NCBI GenBank assembly: GCA_023389175.1
Contig: JAEWEW010000019.1
Location: forward strand, 1-11,421
Direction of reading: 5' to 3'
Source: Pseudomonadota bacterium
Lineage (GTDB): Bacteria > Pseudomonadota > Gammaproteobacteria > Burkholderiales > Burkholderiaceae_E
DNA: 11,421 nt
The notes beneath the pieces were generated by a model. That model saw nothing but the letters and a program-made list of their open reading frames with translations. It was not told the DNA's origin and searched no databases. Both the position numbers and the translations under genes were made by a program. Shown here piece after piece: positions 1-7,736 of this stretch; position 1 is the stretch's first letter; the number at the start of each line of letters is the position of its first letter.

Positions 1-327
1 AACCGTTGCAGCCGGCGCAGCCGTCGCAGCCGGCGCGGCGCTCGCCTGCCCGGCATCGCGCGCCTGGCGGAAGCTGCGGTCGCTGGTGCGCACGATGCGG
101 CGCCATTCGTCCTCCTCGCCGCGCAGGAACGTCCAGTCGCCGTGCTCCTCGTAGACGTCGGCGAGCGTCGCGGTGAGGACCGCGAGCCGCTGCGATTCCA
201 GGTCGTTGAGGTAGCCGAGGAAGCCGCGCTGGAAGCTGATGCGGCTCGCCACTCCCATGGCCGCGGCCATGACGATGCCCGCGCCGAGCAGCGCGCAGAA
301 CAGCTTGAAGGCGATGCCGATCTTCAT
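1..327 (-). CDS. BaeS-like sensor histidine kinase, N-terminal fragment
   Basis: The reading frame starts at the ATG at 327 (minus strand) and stays open for 109 codons to the left edge, so only the N-terminus is present. It begins MKIGIAFKLFCALLGAGIV, a cytoplasmic start and first membrane helix (about residues 5-27). This is followed by RISFQRGFLGYLN and a stretch ending HGDWTFLRG. That pattern, a helix, then RISFxRGFxxY, then xxHGxWxFLR, matches the start of BaeS-type envelope-stress sensor kinases and their periplasmic domain; the match is from memory of the family. A GGAG sits 9 bases before the ATG and supports the start. Near the edge the protein enters an Ala/Pro/Thr-rich repeat. HAMP, H-box and ATPase domains would lie outside the window. 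The gene is divergent from ubiB and first in its transcript; in baeSR operons the regulator follows the kinase, so a response regulator may lie to the left. The precise signal is unknown. Confidence 0.75.
   Translation of the reverse strand, partial: MKIGIAFKLFCALLGAGIVMAAAMGVASRISFQRGFLGYLNDLESQRLAVLTATLADVYEEHGDWTFLRGEEDEWRRIVRTSDRSFRQARDAGQASAAPAATAAPAATV
5..39 (-). repeat. Short in-frame repeat coding for AAPAAT units
   Basis: Imperfect 9-base units of the form GCAGCCGGC/GCAGCCGTC recur three to four times. On the minus strand they encode two AAPAAT units in a row inside the periplasmic part of the sensor kinase. This is a low-complexity linker at a position that varies in length in BaeS-like proteins. 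It may continue past the left edge. Confidence 0.6.
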
Positions 328-489
328 TGGCCGGAGCTCCCTGGATGCATTGGACCGCACCCGGCCGCCCCGGCTCAAGGCGGACCGGCCGCCCCCCGCG
401 GAAAATCGCCAAAACTCCGCCGGCTCTTCACATTCGCACCCGGGCCGGCTCGGTGACCGGCCGCGCGCGGCCGATCGGCGGCACATCGG

Positions 490-495
490 TAGAAT
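490..495 (+). promoter_or_regulatory. Candidate -10 box for ubiB
   Basis: TAGAAT matches the sigma70 -10 consensus at 5 of 6 positions and is followed by a GC-rich start region typical of high-GC proteobacterial promoters. No convincing -35 box lies 16-18 bases upstream. If it is used, transcription would begin near 502 and give a leader of about 105 nucleotides that contains both inverted repeats upstream of ubiB. Confidence 0.45.
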
Positions 496-516
496 GCCGC
501 GAGCCCTCACCCAGCG

Positions 517-556
517 CCCCCAGGGCGGGGCTTCGCCAGCCCGCCCCCCGAGGGGG
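517..556. repeat. GC-rich inverted repeat upstream of ubiB (hairpin 1)
   Basis: GGGCGGG (523-529) and CCCGCCC (540-546) are perfect complements around a 10-base loop. They are flanked by CCCCC (517-521) and GGGGG (552-556), which can extend the structure. It resembles the short C/G-rich intergenic palindromes scattered through high-GC beta/gammaproteobacterial genomes. It could be such a repeat or a structured part of the ubiB leader. Confidence 0.5.
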
Positions 557-591
557 TCAAGGAAACCTGGGGCGGCCCGGCGTTTCCTTGA
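557..591. repeat. 10-bp perfect inverted repeat before ubiB (hairpin 2)
   Basis: TCAAGGAAAC (557-566) and GTTTCCTTGA (582-591) are perfect complements separated by 15 bases. The right arm ends about 9 bases before the TGAGG ribosome-binding region of ubiB. It could form an mRNA hairpin next to the ribosome-binding site or be a protein-binding dyad. There is no T-run, so it does not look like an intrinsic terminator. Confidence 0.6.
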
Positions 592-607
592 GGGCACTGA
601 GGATCGA

Positions 608-2305
608 ATGGGACGGGAATCATCGGAGCTGCGCCACGAGCTCGGGCGGCTGCAGGAGATCGCGGCGATCCTGATCCGGCACGGCTTCGGCGACATGGTC
701 CGGCGCATGGGACTGGCCGGCCTGCTGGAGGAAGCCGGTCGCGTCCTGCACTGGGGGGCGCCGGAGGAGCTTGCGCGGCTCGAGCCGCCGGCGCGGGTGC
801 GGCGTGCGCTCGAGGAGCTCGGCCCGGCATTCGTGAAGCTCGGCCAGGTGCTCGCCACGCGCGTGGACCTGTTCGAGCCCGCCTGGATCGCCGAGTTCAG
901 CAAGCTGCAGGACGCATCGCCGACGGTGCCGTTCGAGGACCTCCGCTCGCAGCTCGCCGAGGACCTCGGCGCCGACCCCCAGGCGGTGTTCACCGGGCTG
1001 GACACCGAGCCGATCGCCTCCGGCTCGCTGGCGCAGGTCTATGCCGCCCGGCTGCCCGGCGACGGCACGGAGGTGGTGCTGAAGGTGCGGCGGCCGGGCA
1101 TCGTGCCGATCGTGGAAGCAGACCTGCGGCTGCTCGCCCGGCTCGCGGACCTGGTGCAGTCCCGGATACCCGAGCTGCGCCGCTACCAGCTGGTCGAGGT
1201 GGTCCGGCAGTTCCGCCATTCCATGCGCCGCGAGCTCGACTTCGCCGCCGAGTGCCGCAACGCGGAGCGGGTCGCCGCAAGCTTTGCCGGACGCGACGGC
1301 ATCGTCGTGCCGCGGGTCCACTGGCAGTGGAGCGGCGAGCGCCTCAACGTGCAGGACCGGGTCAGCGGGATCGCCGGGCGCAACCTGGTTGCGCTCGAGG
1401 CCGCGGGGCTCGACCGTCGCGCGCTCGCGCGCCGCGGCGCCGACGCGGTGCTCAAGATGATGCTGGAGGACGGCTTCTTCCATGCCGATCCCCATCCCGG
1501 CAATGTCTTCTACCTGCCGGGCAACCGCATCGCGCTGATCGACTTCGGCATGATGGGGCGGCTGTCGGAGCAGCGCCGGTTCCAGGTGGCGATGCTGTTG
1601 AAGGGCCTGACCGAGCAGGAAGCCGACGCGGTCACCGAGGTGCTGCTCGACTGGGGCGACGCCGAAGCCGTGCCGGCCCACCTGCAGGAGCGGGTCGAGG
1701 AGTTCATCGACCGCTACCACGGCGTGCCGCTCGGCGAGCTCGATTTCTCGGAGATGCTCGGCGGCGCGATGGCGATCCTGCGCGAGCAGAGGCTTGCCCT
1801 GCCGCCGGATCTCGCCCTGCTCATCAAGGCATTCATCACCCTGGAGGGACTGGGCCGCAGCCTCGATCCCGATTTCGAGATGACGAGTGCGGCGGCGCCA
1901 TACCTGCGCCGCGTGGTGGCGGACCACTACGCGCCGGAGCGGCTGGCCCGGCGCGGCACTCGGGAGGCGAGCCGGCTGATCCGCCTGATCGGCGGGCTGC
2001 CGCGCGACCTGGAGCGGCTCGCCCGGTTGGCCCGGCACGGACGGCTGAAGGTGGATGTCGACGTGGTGCCGCTCGATCGTTTCGGCGAGAAGGTGGACCG
2101 GGCGGCGAGCCGCCTCACCGTCGGGATCGTGGTGGCGGCATTGATCATCGGCTCGTCCATCGTCATGACGCGCGAAGGCGAGTACCTGAGCGGCTGGCCC
2201 TCGCTCGGCTTCCTTGCCTTCATCGGCGCGGTGGTGGGCGGCGTCTGGCTGCTCGGCTCCATCTGGCGCAGCGGCCGCGATCGCAAGCGCGACCGGGGCG
2301 CCTGA
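608..2305 (+). CDS. ubiB: UbiB/ABC1/AarF atypical kinase
   Basis: A 565-residue protein of the UbiB (ABC1/ADCK) family, membrane-associated atypical kinase/ATPases needed for ubiquinone biosynthesis. Diagnostic features are all present: the KxGQ motif as KLGQ (77-80), the Ala-rich nucleotide loop ASGSLAQVY (137-145) replacing a glycine-rich loop, the ATP-binding lysine in VVLKVRRPG (K159), catalytic HADPHPGN (292-299) and the metal-binding DFG (D312). Two C-terminal hydrophobic helices (about 503-520 and 532-552) followed by a basic tail give the membrane anchor typical of UbiB. The frame is open upstream to 239, but the ATG at 608 has a TGAGG 5 bases upstream, and the protein before it is low-complexity and non-conserved. 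The gene is a single cistron, divergent from the sensor kinase and convergent with ureG. The symbol is by family; homologues outside ubi operons can have less certain roles. Confidence 0.88.
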   Translation: MGRESSELRHELGRLQEIAAILIRHGFGDMVRRMGLAGLLEEAGRVLHWGAPEELARLEPPARVRRALEELGPAFVKLGQVLATRVDLFEPAWIAEFSKLQDASPTVPFEDLRSQLAEDLGADPQAVFTGLDTEPIASGSLAQVYAARLPGDGTEVVLKVRRPGIVPIVEADLRLLARLADLVQSRIPELRRYQLVEVVRQFRHSMRRELDFAAECRNAERVAASFAGRDGIVVPRVHWQWSGERLNVQDRVSGIAGRNLVALEAAGLDRRALARRGADAVLKMMLEDGFFHADPHPGNVFYLPGNRIALIDFGMMGRLSEQRRFQVAMLLKGLTEQEADAVTEVLLDWGDAEAVPAHLQERVEEFIDRYHGVPLGELDFSEMLGGAMAILREQRLALPPDLALLIKAFITLEGLGRSLDPDFEMTSAAAPYLRRVVADHYAPERLARRGTREASRLIRLIGGLPRDLERLARLARHGRLKVDVDVVPLDRFGEKVDRAASRLTVGIVVAALIIGSSIVMTREGEYLSGWPSLGFLAFIGAVVGGVWLLGSIWRSGRDRKRDRGA

Positions 2306-2306
2306 G

Positions 2307-2335
2307 CATCGGCGCCAAGCCCGGCGGCGCCGATG
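2307..2335. terminator. Bidirectional hairpin terminator between ubiB and ureG
   Basis: CATCGGCGCC (2307-2316) and GGCGCCGATG (2326-2335) form a perfect 10-bp stem with a 9-base loop, one base after the ubiB stop codon. The stem sits between two convergent genes (ubiB stop 2305, ureG stop 2376), so it can serve both. Only a two-T tail follows, so it would be a weak intrinsic terminator. Confidence 0.55.
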
Positions 2336-2375
2336 TTCCGGCAGTGCGGCGCGCGATTGACCCAGGAGGCTGCCC

Positions 2376-3053
2376 CTAGCCCAGCATCCCCTGGTGCCGG
2401 ATGAAGTCGACGATGCGCGGGAGCCCTTCGCCGGACTTCAGGTTGCTGAAGACGAACGGTCGCTCGCCGCGCATGCGACGTGCATCCCGCTCCATCACCT
2501 CCAGCGAGGCGCCGACATGCGGAGCAAGGTCGATCTTGTTGATGACCAGGAGGTCGCTTCGGGTGATGCCCGGGCCGCCCTTGCGCGGGATCTTGTCGCC
2601 GGCCGACACGTCGATGACGTACAGGGTCAGGTCGGAGAGCTCGGGTGAGAAGGTCGCGGCGAGGTTGTCGCCGCCGGACTCGATGAACACCAGGTCGAGC
2701 GCCGGGAAGGCGCGCTGCAGGCGGTCGACCGCCTCGAGGTTGATGGAGGCGTCTTCCCGGATCGCCGTATGCGGACAGCCGCCAGTCTCGACGCCGAGAA
2801 TGCGCTCGGGCGGAAGCGCGTCGTTGCGGACCAGGAACTCGGCATCCTCGCGCGTGTAGATGTCGTTGGTGACCGCCGCGACCTCGTAGCGGTCCCGCAG
2901 CTCCTTGCAGAGCGCGAGCGTGAGCGCGGTCTTGCCGGACCCGACCGGCCCCCCGATGCCGACCCGAAGCGGGCCGTGCGCCGACCGTGCCGCAGGGCGC
3001 GCCTGCGCCGGCCCGGCTTCACTGCGGCTGCCGGTGGTGGTCGATGCTGCCAT
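2376..3053 (-). CDS. ureG: Urease accessory GTPase UreG
   Basis: A 225-residue SIMIBI-class GTPase that drives nickel insertion into apo-urease as part of the UreD-UreF-UreG complex. The P-loop GPVGSGKT (35-42) follows GIG, the metal-binding CPH motif is present (93-95, in VETGGCPH), and ESGGDNL and the base-specificity motif NKIDLAPHVG are intact. The chosen ATG at 3053 has AGGAA about 8 bases upstream; the frame extends 30 codons further but only inside ureF. The N-terminus before the P-loop is Ala/Ser/Arg-rich and lacks the His-rich stretch seen in some UreG proteins. It lies 19 bases after ureF as the last gene of ureE-ureF-ureG. Its usual partner UreD is not encoded in this window. Confidence 0.95.
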   Translation of the reverse strand: MAASTTTGSRSEAGPAQARPAARSAHGPLRVGIGGPVGSGKTALTLALCKELRDRYEVAAVTNDIYTREDAEFLVRNDALPPERILGVETGGCPHTAIREDASINLEAVDRLQRAFPALDLVFIESGGDNLAATFSPELSDLTLYVIDVSAGDKIPRKGGPGITRSDLLVINKIDLAPHVGASLEVMERDARRMRGERPFVFSNLKSGEGLPRIVDFIRHQGMLG

Positions 3054-3072
3054 GGCGAGTTTCCTGAAGGTG

Positions 3073-3837
3073 CTACGAGCGAAAGAGGCGGGAGTATTGG
3101 GTCTCGTGCCGCATCGAGGCGATCGCGAGGCCCGGCGCGGCATTGGACCAGGACGACGGCGACAATGCCAGCGCGGCGTCGACCGCGGCGGCGACCACCG
3201 GCCCCAGCCGCAGCAGCAGCCGTTGCGCGCCGGCCTGGCCGAGCGGCATCGCCTTGAGCAGAACCGCCGCCTGGTTCTCCGCGAAGCTCCACAGGAAGGC
3301 GGTCACCGCGTCGCGCGCCGGCAGCCCGACGCTCGCGCAGGCGAGCGCCCATCCCACCGGCGCGGCAAGCGGCCGGCCGATGGAGGCGCTGAGGTCGGCG
3401 ATGGCGCCTGCCCGAAGCGAGTCGTCTTTCGATGCGGTGTCGCCCGGCCGGGGTTGCAGGTCATCGTGGTCGTGCTGCAGGGGACAAGCGACCTGCTCGA
3501 TCCAGCGCGCGAGCGAATAGCCTGCCTGCTCGCATTCGAGGCGCAGTTCCGCCGTCTCGCGAGCGGCGAGCGCCTGCCGATTGAGGTCGGCCAGGCGCGC
3601 CCGATCGCCGGCGACACCGGCATCGAGTGCCGCCGCCAGGAGTGGCGCGTCGAAGCGGGCGAGCACCAGTGTCACCGCATCGGCAATCCAGTCGAACGCC
3701 GCGCCGGCATCCCGCACCCGCCCCCTGTCGATCGCGGTCTCGAGGCCGGTCGAGTAGCTGTAGCTGCCGATCGGCAGGGCCGGGGAGGCGAGCTGCAGCA
3801 GCCGGACGAGGCGCGACACGCGCGAGCGGTCTTCCAT
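3073..3837 (-). CDS. ureF: Urease accessory protein UreF
   Basis: A 254-residue all-helical UreF protein. In the known mechanism UreF bridges UreD, bound to apo-urease, and UreG, and acts as a gatekeeper of nickel delivery. Recognisable family features are the N-terminal LLQLASPALPIGSYSYSTGLE block, the central WIEQVACPLQHDHDD region, and the C-terminal segment ending AIASMRHETQYSRLFRS, the conserved UreF tail that contacts UreG. Length is normal to slightly long; the extra residues lie in an acidic/polar segment around 125-150. The start codon at 3837 lies 17 bases past the ureE stop and has no clear Shine-Dalgarno, so translation is probably coupled to ureE. Same strand as and tightly linked to ureE and ureG. 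Confidence 0.93.
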   Translation of the reverse strand: MEDRSRVSRLVRLLQLASPALPIGSYSYSTGLETAIDRGRVRDAGAAFDWIADAVTLVLARFDAPLLAAALDAGVAGDRARLADLNRQALAARETAELRLECEQAGYSLARWIEQVACPLQHDHDDLQPRPGDTASKDDSLRAGAIADLSASIGRPLAAPVGWALACASVGLPARDAVTAFLWSFAENQAAVLLKAMPLGQAGAQRLLLRLGPVVAAAVDAALALSPSSWSNAAPGLAIASMRHETQYSRLFRS

Positions 3838-3854
3838 CGTCCGCGGGCCGCCGC

Positions 3855-4379
3855 TCAGCCGGCCGGCTTCAGGTCGGCCATCACGTGGATGCGGCCGCCG
3901 TGGCCTTCATCGTCATGATGGTGATGCACGTGGCCGTGGCCGTAGGCGCCGGACTCGGGCTGGAAGCGCTCCGCGACCTGCGCCACCCTGCCGCCGAGGC
4001 CGAGCACCATCGTTTCCAGGACGTGATCGGGCAGGATGCGCAGCCAGCCCGCGCCCACCTGGACCGGGACGTGACGATTGCCGATGTGATAGGCGATGCG
4101 CGCGAGGCCGGCGGCATCCGGCGCAGTGATCTCGAGCAGGCGCTCCTGCGCGGCCTCGACCGCCACCACGCGGCCATCCTCGAGCGCGAGCCGGCAGCCG
4201 TGGGCGAGCAGCGTGCCTACCGGCAGGTCGATGCCGATCTCGCGCCCGGACAGCGTGCGCGCACGCAGTCGCGAGCGCTCGCGCGCGTCGAAGGGCAGCT
4301 CCAGCACGTCGTCGACCACTGCATCGTCCGGTGCAAAGCGGGTTGCCCGGCAGATCCCGCCCTGTGGCTTTCCGTTCAT
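3855..4379 (-). CDS. ureE: Urease nickel metallochaperone UreE
   Basis: A 174-residue UreE, the dimeric chaperone that hands nickel to UreG. The N-terminal half fits the peptide-binding domain and the second half the metal-binding domain, with YHIGNRHVPVQV and the conserved DHVLETMV, whose His is the interfacial nickel ligand. The C-terminus is His-rich (GHGHVHHHHDDEGHGG), the usual extra nickel store. The ATG at 4379 gives a normal N-terminus; an in-frame ATG at 4445 would run into the divergent lipoprotein gene and adds unconserved sequence. No strong Shine-Dalgarno precedes the start. Because the next gene to the right is on the other strand, ureEFG cannot be read from the ureBC transcript in the simple way and needs its own promoter, for which a candidate exists. 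Confidence 0.93.
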   Translation of the reverse strand: MNGKPQGGICRATRFAPDDAVVDDVLELPFDARERSRLRARTLSGREIGIDLPVGTLLAHGCRLALEDGRVVAVEAAQERLLEITAPDAAGLARIAYHIGNRHVPVQVGAGWLRILPDHVLETMVLGLGGRVAQVAERFQPESGAYGHGHVHHHHDDEGHGGRIHVMADLKPAG

Positions 4380-4382
4380 AAT
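4377..4382 (+). promoter_or_regulatory. Candidate -10 box of the SUMF1 gene
   Basis: CATAAT matches 5 of 6 bases of the -10 consensus and includes the complement of the ureE start codon. The -35 position (about 4354-4359) is a poor match, so this is weak. Transcription would begin near 4389 and leave a leader of roughly 45 bases. Confidence 0.25.
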
Positions 4383-4423
4383 CGCGCCGTTCGCAGCATC
4401 CGGAAGGACCGGGGAAAGGGACC

Positions 4424-4452
4424 ATTGTCGCCAATGACGGCCCATTGCTCAA
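4424..4452 (-). promoter_or_regulatory. Candidate sigma70 promoter for ureEFG
   Basis: On the minus strand, TTGAGC (4447-4452) and GACAAT (4424-4429) are separated by exactly 17 bases and match 4 of 6 positions each. Transcription would begin near 4417, about 38 bases before ureE. The -35 box and spacer lie inside the first codons of the divergent SUMF1 gene. Confidence 0.4.
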
Positions 4453-5471
4453 CGTACTCGACGTACTCGAGCACGGCTGTCGCGGCCGGCCTGCTGGCGC
4501 TGCTCGCGGCCTGCGCGACGCCTCCCCCATCGACGGCGCCAACCGCCCTGCCCACCTTCGTGAACGTCCTCGGCATGCAGTTCGTCCGGCTGCCGGCGGG
4601 CGACTTCCTGATGGGCAGCGACGAGACGCCCGAGCGATTGCGTGCGGACTTCCCGGACTACGAAGCCGATCGGCTGCTGGCGCTTTCCGACGAGGCGCCT
4701 GCTCACGTCGTGCGGATCTCCCGCCCGTTCTTCATCGCCCGGCACGAGGTGACGGTGGGCCAGTTCGCCCGTTTCCTGCGTGACTCCGGCCACCAGCCGG
4801 AGTCGGTTGCCGACGGCACCGGCGCCTACGGTTTCAACCCGGACCATGACCCGCGGCGCAGCCCCCGCGGCGACGCATTCGAGGGCCGCGACCCGAAGTA
4901 TTCATGGCGCAACCCCGGCTTCGCGCAGCGCGACGACCATCCGGTGGTCAACGTCAGCTGGAACGACGCGCAGGCGCTGGCGCGCTGGCTGACGCGTACC
5001 GAGGGGCGGACCTACCGGCTTCCGACGGAAGCCGAATGGGAGTACGCCTGTCGAGCAGGATCGCGCACCCGCTATCACGGCGGTGACGATCCCGCGACCC
5101 TGATCGGCGTGGCCAACGTCTTCGACCGCGATGCCGCGCGCTACTGGCCCGAGTGGAGCAACCGCGCGCTCGCCGGCCGTGATGGGTTCCCGTTCACCGC
5201 CCCGGTCGGCAGCTTCGCGCCGAACGCATGGGGCCTCCACGACATGCACGGCAACGCCTGGGAGTGGGTCGCGGACTGGTACGGCGAGGACTTCTACGCC
5301 CGGTCGCCCCGCGAGGACCCCGGCGGTCCGGACTTCGGCAGCGTGCGGGTCAGGCGAGGCGGCTCCTGGCATACCTGGCCGCTCTATGCCCGGGCGTCTT
5401 TTCGCAACTGGAATACGCCCGAGACGCGCTATGTGCTCGTCGGCATCCGGCTGGTAGCGGAAGCCGACTGA
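4434..5471 (+). CDS. SUMF1/FGE-fold putative lipoprotein lacking the catalytic cysteines
   Basis: A 345-residue protein. A hydrophobic N-terminal stretch ends in the lipobox LLAAC (Cys27), so export and lipid attachment are likely. From about residue 41 it is a complete SUMF1-type domain: FVRLPAGDFLMGS, RHEVTVGQFARFL, HPVVNVSWNDAQALARWL, RLPTEAEWEYACRAG, WGLHDMHGNAWEWVADWYG and a final RRGGSWHTWPLYARASFRNW block (from residue 307). In true formylglycine-generating enzymes this last block carries the copper-binding cysteine pair; here there is none, so sulfatase activation is unlikely and no sulfatase is nearby. The ATG at 4434 is preferred; a TTG at 4425, 4 bases after GGGGAAAGGG, is an alternative. 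The signal sequence is odd in having no Lys or Arg before the hydrophobic core. The gene is divergent from ureE (54 bases) and convergent with ureC (25 bases), splitting the urease genes. Function is not known; a ligand-binding or structural role is my inference. Confidence 0.85.
   Translation: MTAHCSTYSTYSSTAVAAGLLALLAACATPPPSTAPTALPTFVNVLGMQFVRLPAGDFLMGSDETPERLRADFPDYEADRLLALSDEAPAHVVRISRPFFIARHEVTVGQFARFLRDSGHQPESVADGTGAYGFNPDHDPRRSPRGDAFEGRDPKYSWRNPGFAQRDDHPVVNVSWNDAQALARWLTRTEGRTYRLPTEAEWEYACRAGSRTRYHGGDDPATLIGVANVFDRDAARYWPEWSNRALAGRDGFPFTAPVGSFAPNAWGLHDMHGNAWEWVADWYGEDFYARSPREDPGGPDFGSVRVRRGGSWHTWPLYARASFRNWNTPETRYVLVGIRLVAEAD
4452..4469 (+). repeat. 9-bp perfect tandem duplication
   Basis: ACGTACTCG occurs twice head to tail (4452-4460 and 4461-4469). 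It encodes STY-STY in the n-region of the lipoprotein signal sequence and abuts the -35 box of the candidate ureE promoter. It may be a recent slippage duplication or part of an operator. Confidence 0.7.
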
Positions 5472-5496
5472 TCCGGCCCCGGCGCCGCGGCCCGGG

Positions 5497-7203
<1,707 letters not shown>

Positions 7204-7204
7204 G

Positions 7205-7585
7205 TCAGCTCCGGCCGGATGGCGTGCCGCGCGGCTTGCGTGCCTTGGTGGCCGGCCGAGCGGCCGGCCCGAGCGGCCCCATCACCGCCTTGCGGAAGCC
7301 GAACACCCGGCGGCCCCCGTCGAGCGCCACCAGGTCCACCGTCCGCCCCTGGCCCGGCTCGAACCGGACCGCGGTGCCGGCGGCGATGTCCAGCCGGAAG
7401 CCGCGGGCACGCTCGCGATCGAACTCGAGCGCGGGGTTGGTTTCGAAGAAGTGATAGTGCGAGCCGACCTGGATCGGCCGGTCGCCGGTATTGGCGACCC
7501 GCACGGTCACCGTCGGTCGTCCGGCATTGAGCTCGATCTCGCCGTCGGCGACCAGGACCTCGCCTGGGATCATCCCGCGCTGCAT
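7205..7585 (-). CDS. ureB: Urease beta subunit
   Basis: A 126-residue UreB with the family signature: MIPGEVLVADGEIELN near the start, NTGDRPIQVGSHYHFFETN, LEFDRERARGFRLDI, AAGTAVRFEPGQ and VFGFRKAVMGPLG. UreB stabilises the alpha subunit and covers its active-site flap. The start at 7585 (MQRGMIPGE) has GGAG 6 bases upstream; an in-frame ATG at 7573 would give the more usual MIPGE start. The C-terminus carries about 20 extra residues, basic and Ala/Pro-rich, compared with the roughly 106-residue Klebsiella protein. It is not a UreA-UreB fusion, and the 151 bases upstream do not hold ureA in any frame on this strand. That makes ureB the first gene of a ureBC transcript, which is unusual. Confidence 0.95.
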   Translation of the reverse strand: MQRGMIPGEVLVADGEIELNAGRPTVTVRVANTGDRPIQVGSHYHFFETNPALEFDRERARGFRLDIAAGTAVRFEPGQGRTVDLVALDGGRRVFGFRKAVMGPLGPAARPATKARKPRGTPSGRS

Positions 7586-7611
7586 CCGTTGCTCCTCACC
7601 GCTGCTCCTCA
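7586..7611 (-). promoter_or_regulatory. Tandemly duplicated Shine-Dalgarno block before ureB
   Basis: On the minus strand the 13-base block TGAGGAGCARCGG occurs twice head to tail (7599-7611 and 7586-7598) with one mismatch. The copy nearer the gene places GGAG 6 bases before the ureB ATG at 7585, and so supports that start. The upstream copy has no start codon at a suitable distance of its own. Confidence 0.7.
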
Positions 7612-7637
7612 CACCGCGGTAGCGCGGCGCACTGCGC

Positions 7638-7666
7638 ATGTTACGTGGCGGCCGCCTGGGTCGGAA
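7638..7666 (-). promoter_or_regulatory. Candidate promoter for ureBC
   Basis: On the minus strand TTCCGA (7661-7666) and TAACAT (7638-7643) lie 17 bases apart. The -10 matches 4 of 6 consensus positions and the -35 only 3 of 6. Transcription would begin near 7631, about 46 bases before ureB. Support is mainly positional: it lies between an upstream terminator-like hairpin and the ureB start. Confidence 0.3.
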
Positions 7667-7672
7667 GCACGC

Positions 7673-7705
7673 CGCGCTCATGCCCCAAGGCGGGGCATGA
7701 GCGCG
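7673..7705. terminator. Strong 14-bp hairpin after the membrane-protein operon
   Basis: CGCGCTCATGCCCC (7673-7686) and GGGGCATGAGCGCG (7692-7705) are perfect complements with a 5-base loop. It lies 31 bases past the stop codon of the seven-helix protein gene and before the ureB leader. It therefore probably ends the membrane-protein operon and insulates ureBC from it. No T-run follows on the minus strand, so it could act with Rho, protect the mRNA 3' end, or be an extragenic palindrome. Confidence 0.55.
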
Positions 7706-7736
7706 ATGCCGGGCGCCACGCGCCTCGGCCGCGCGT

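Noticed and set aside
239..607. In-frame upstream extension of ubiB by 123 codons
   Set aside because: It is Arg/Pro/Ala-rich, overlaps the start of the divergent sensor kinase and has no family similarity I recognise, while the ATG at 608 has a good ribosome-binding site and begins the conserved protein.
620..2038. 472-codon open frame antisense to ubiB
   Set aside because: A product of very high GC content: composition is His/Arg/Gln/Glu-rich, without domain motifs, and it lies entirely over the clear UbiB coding sequence.
3627..4433. Long N-terminal extension of the SUMF1 protein
   Set aside because: It would be antisense to ureF and ureE, is low-complexity, and would bury the signal sequence and lipobox in the middle of the protein.
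5041..5471. Formylglycine-generating activity of the SUMF1 protein
   Set aside because: The C-terminal block has no cysteine pair and there is no sulfatase in the window, so only the fold is claimed.
5472..5496. GC-rich imperfect dyad between the SUMF1 gene and ureC as a terminator
   Set aside because: The arms pair only with bulges and there is no T-run on either strand; with this base composition it is not distinguishable from chance.
7586..7736. A remnant of ureA upstream of ureB
   Set aside because: I read the three minus-strand frames of this 151-base stretch; none resembles UreA, and it is too short for the whole gene of about 100 codons.
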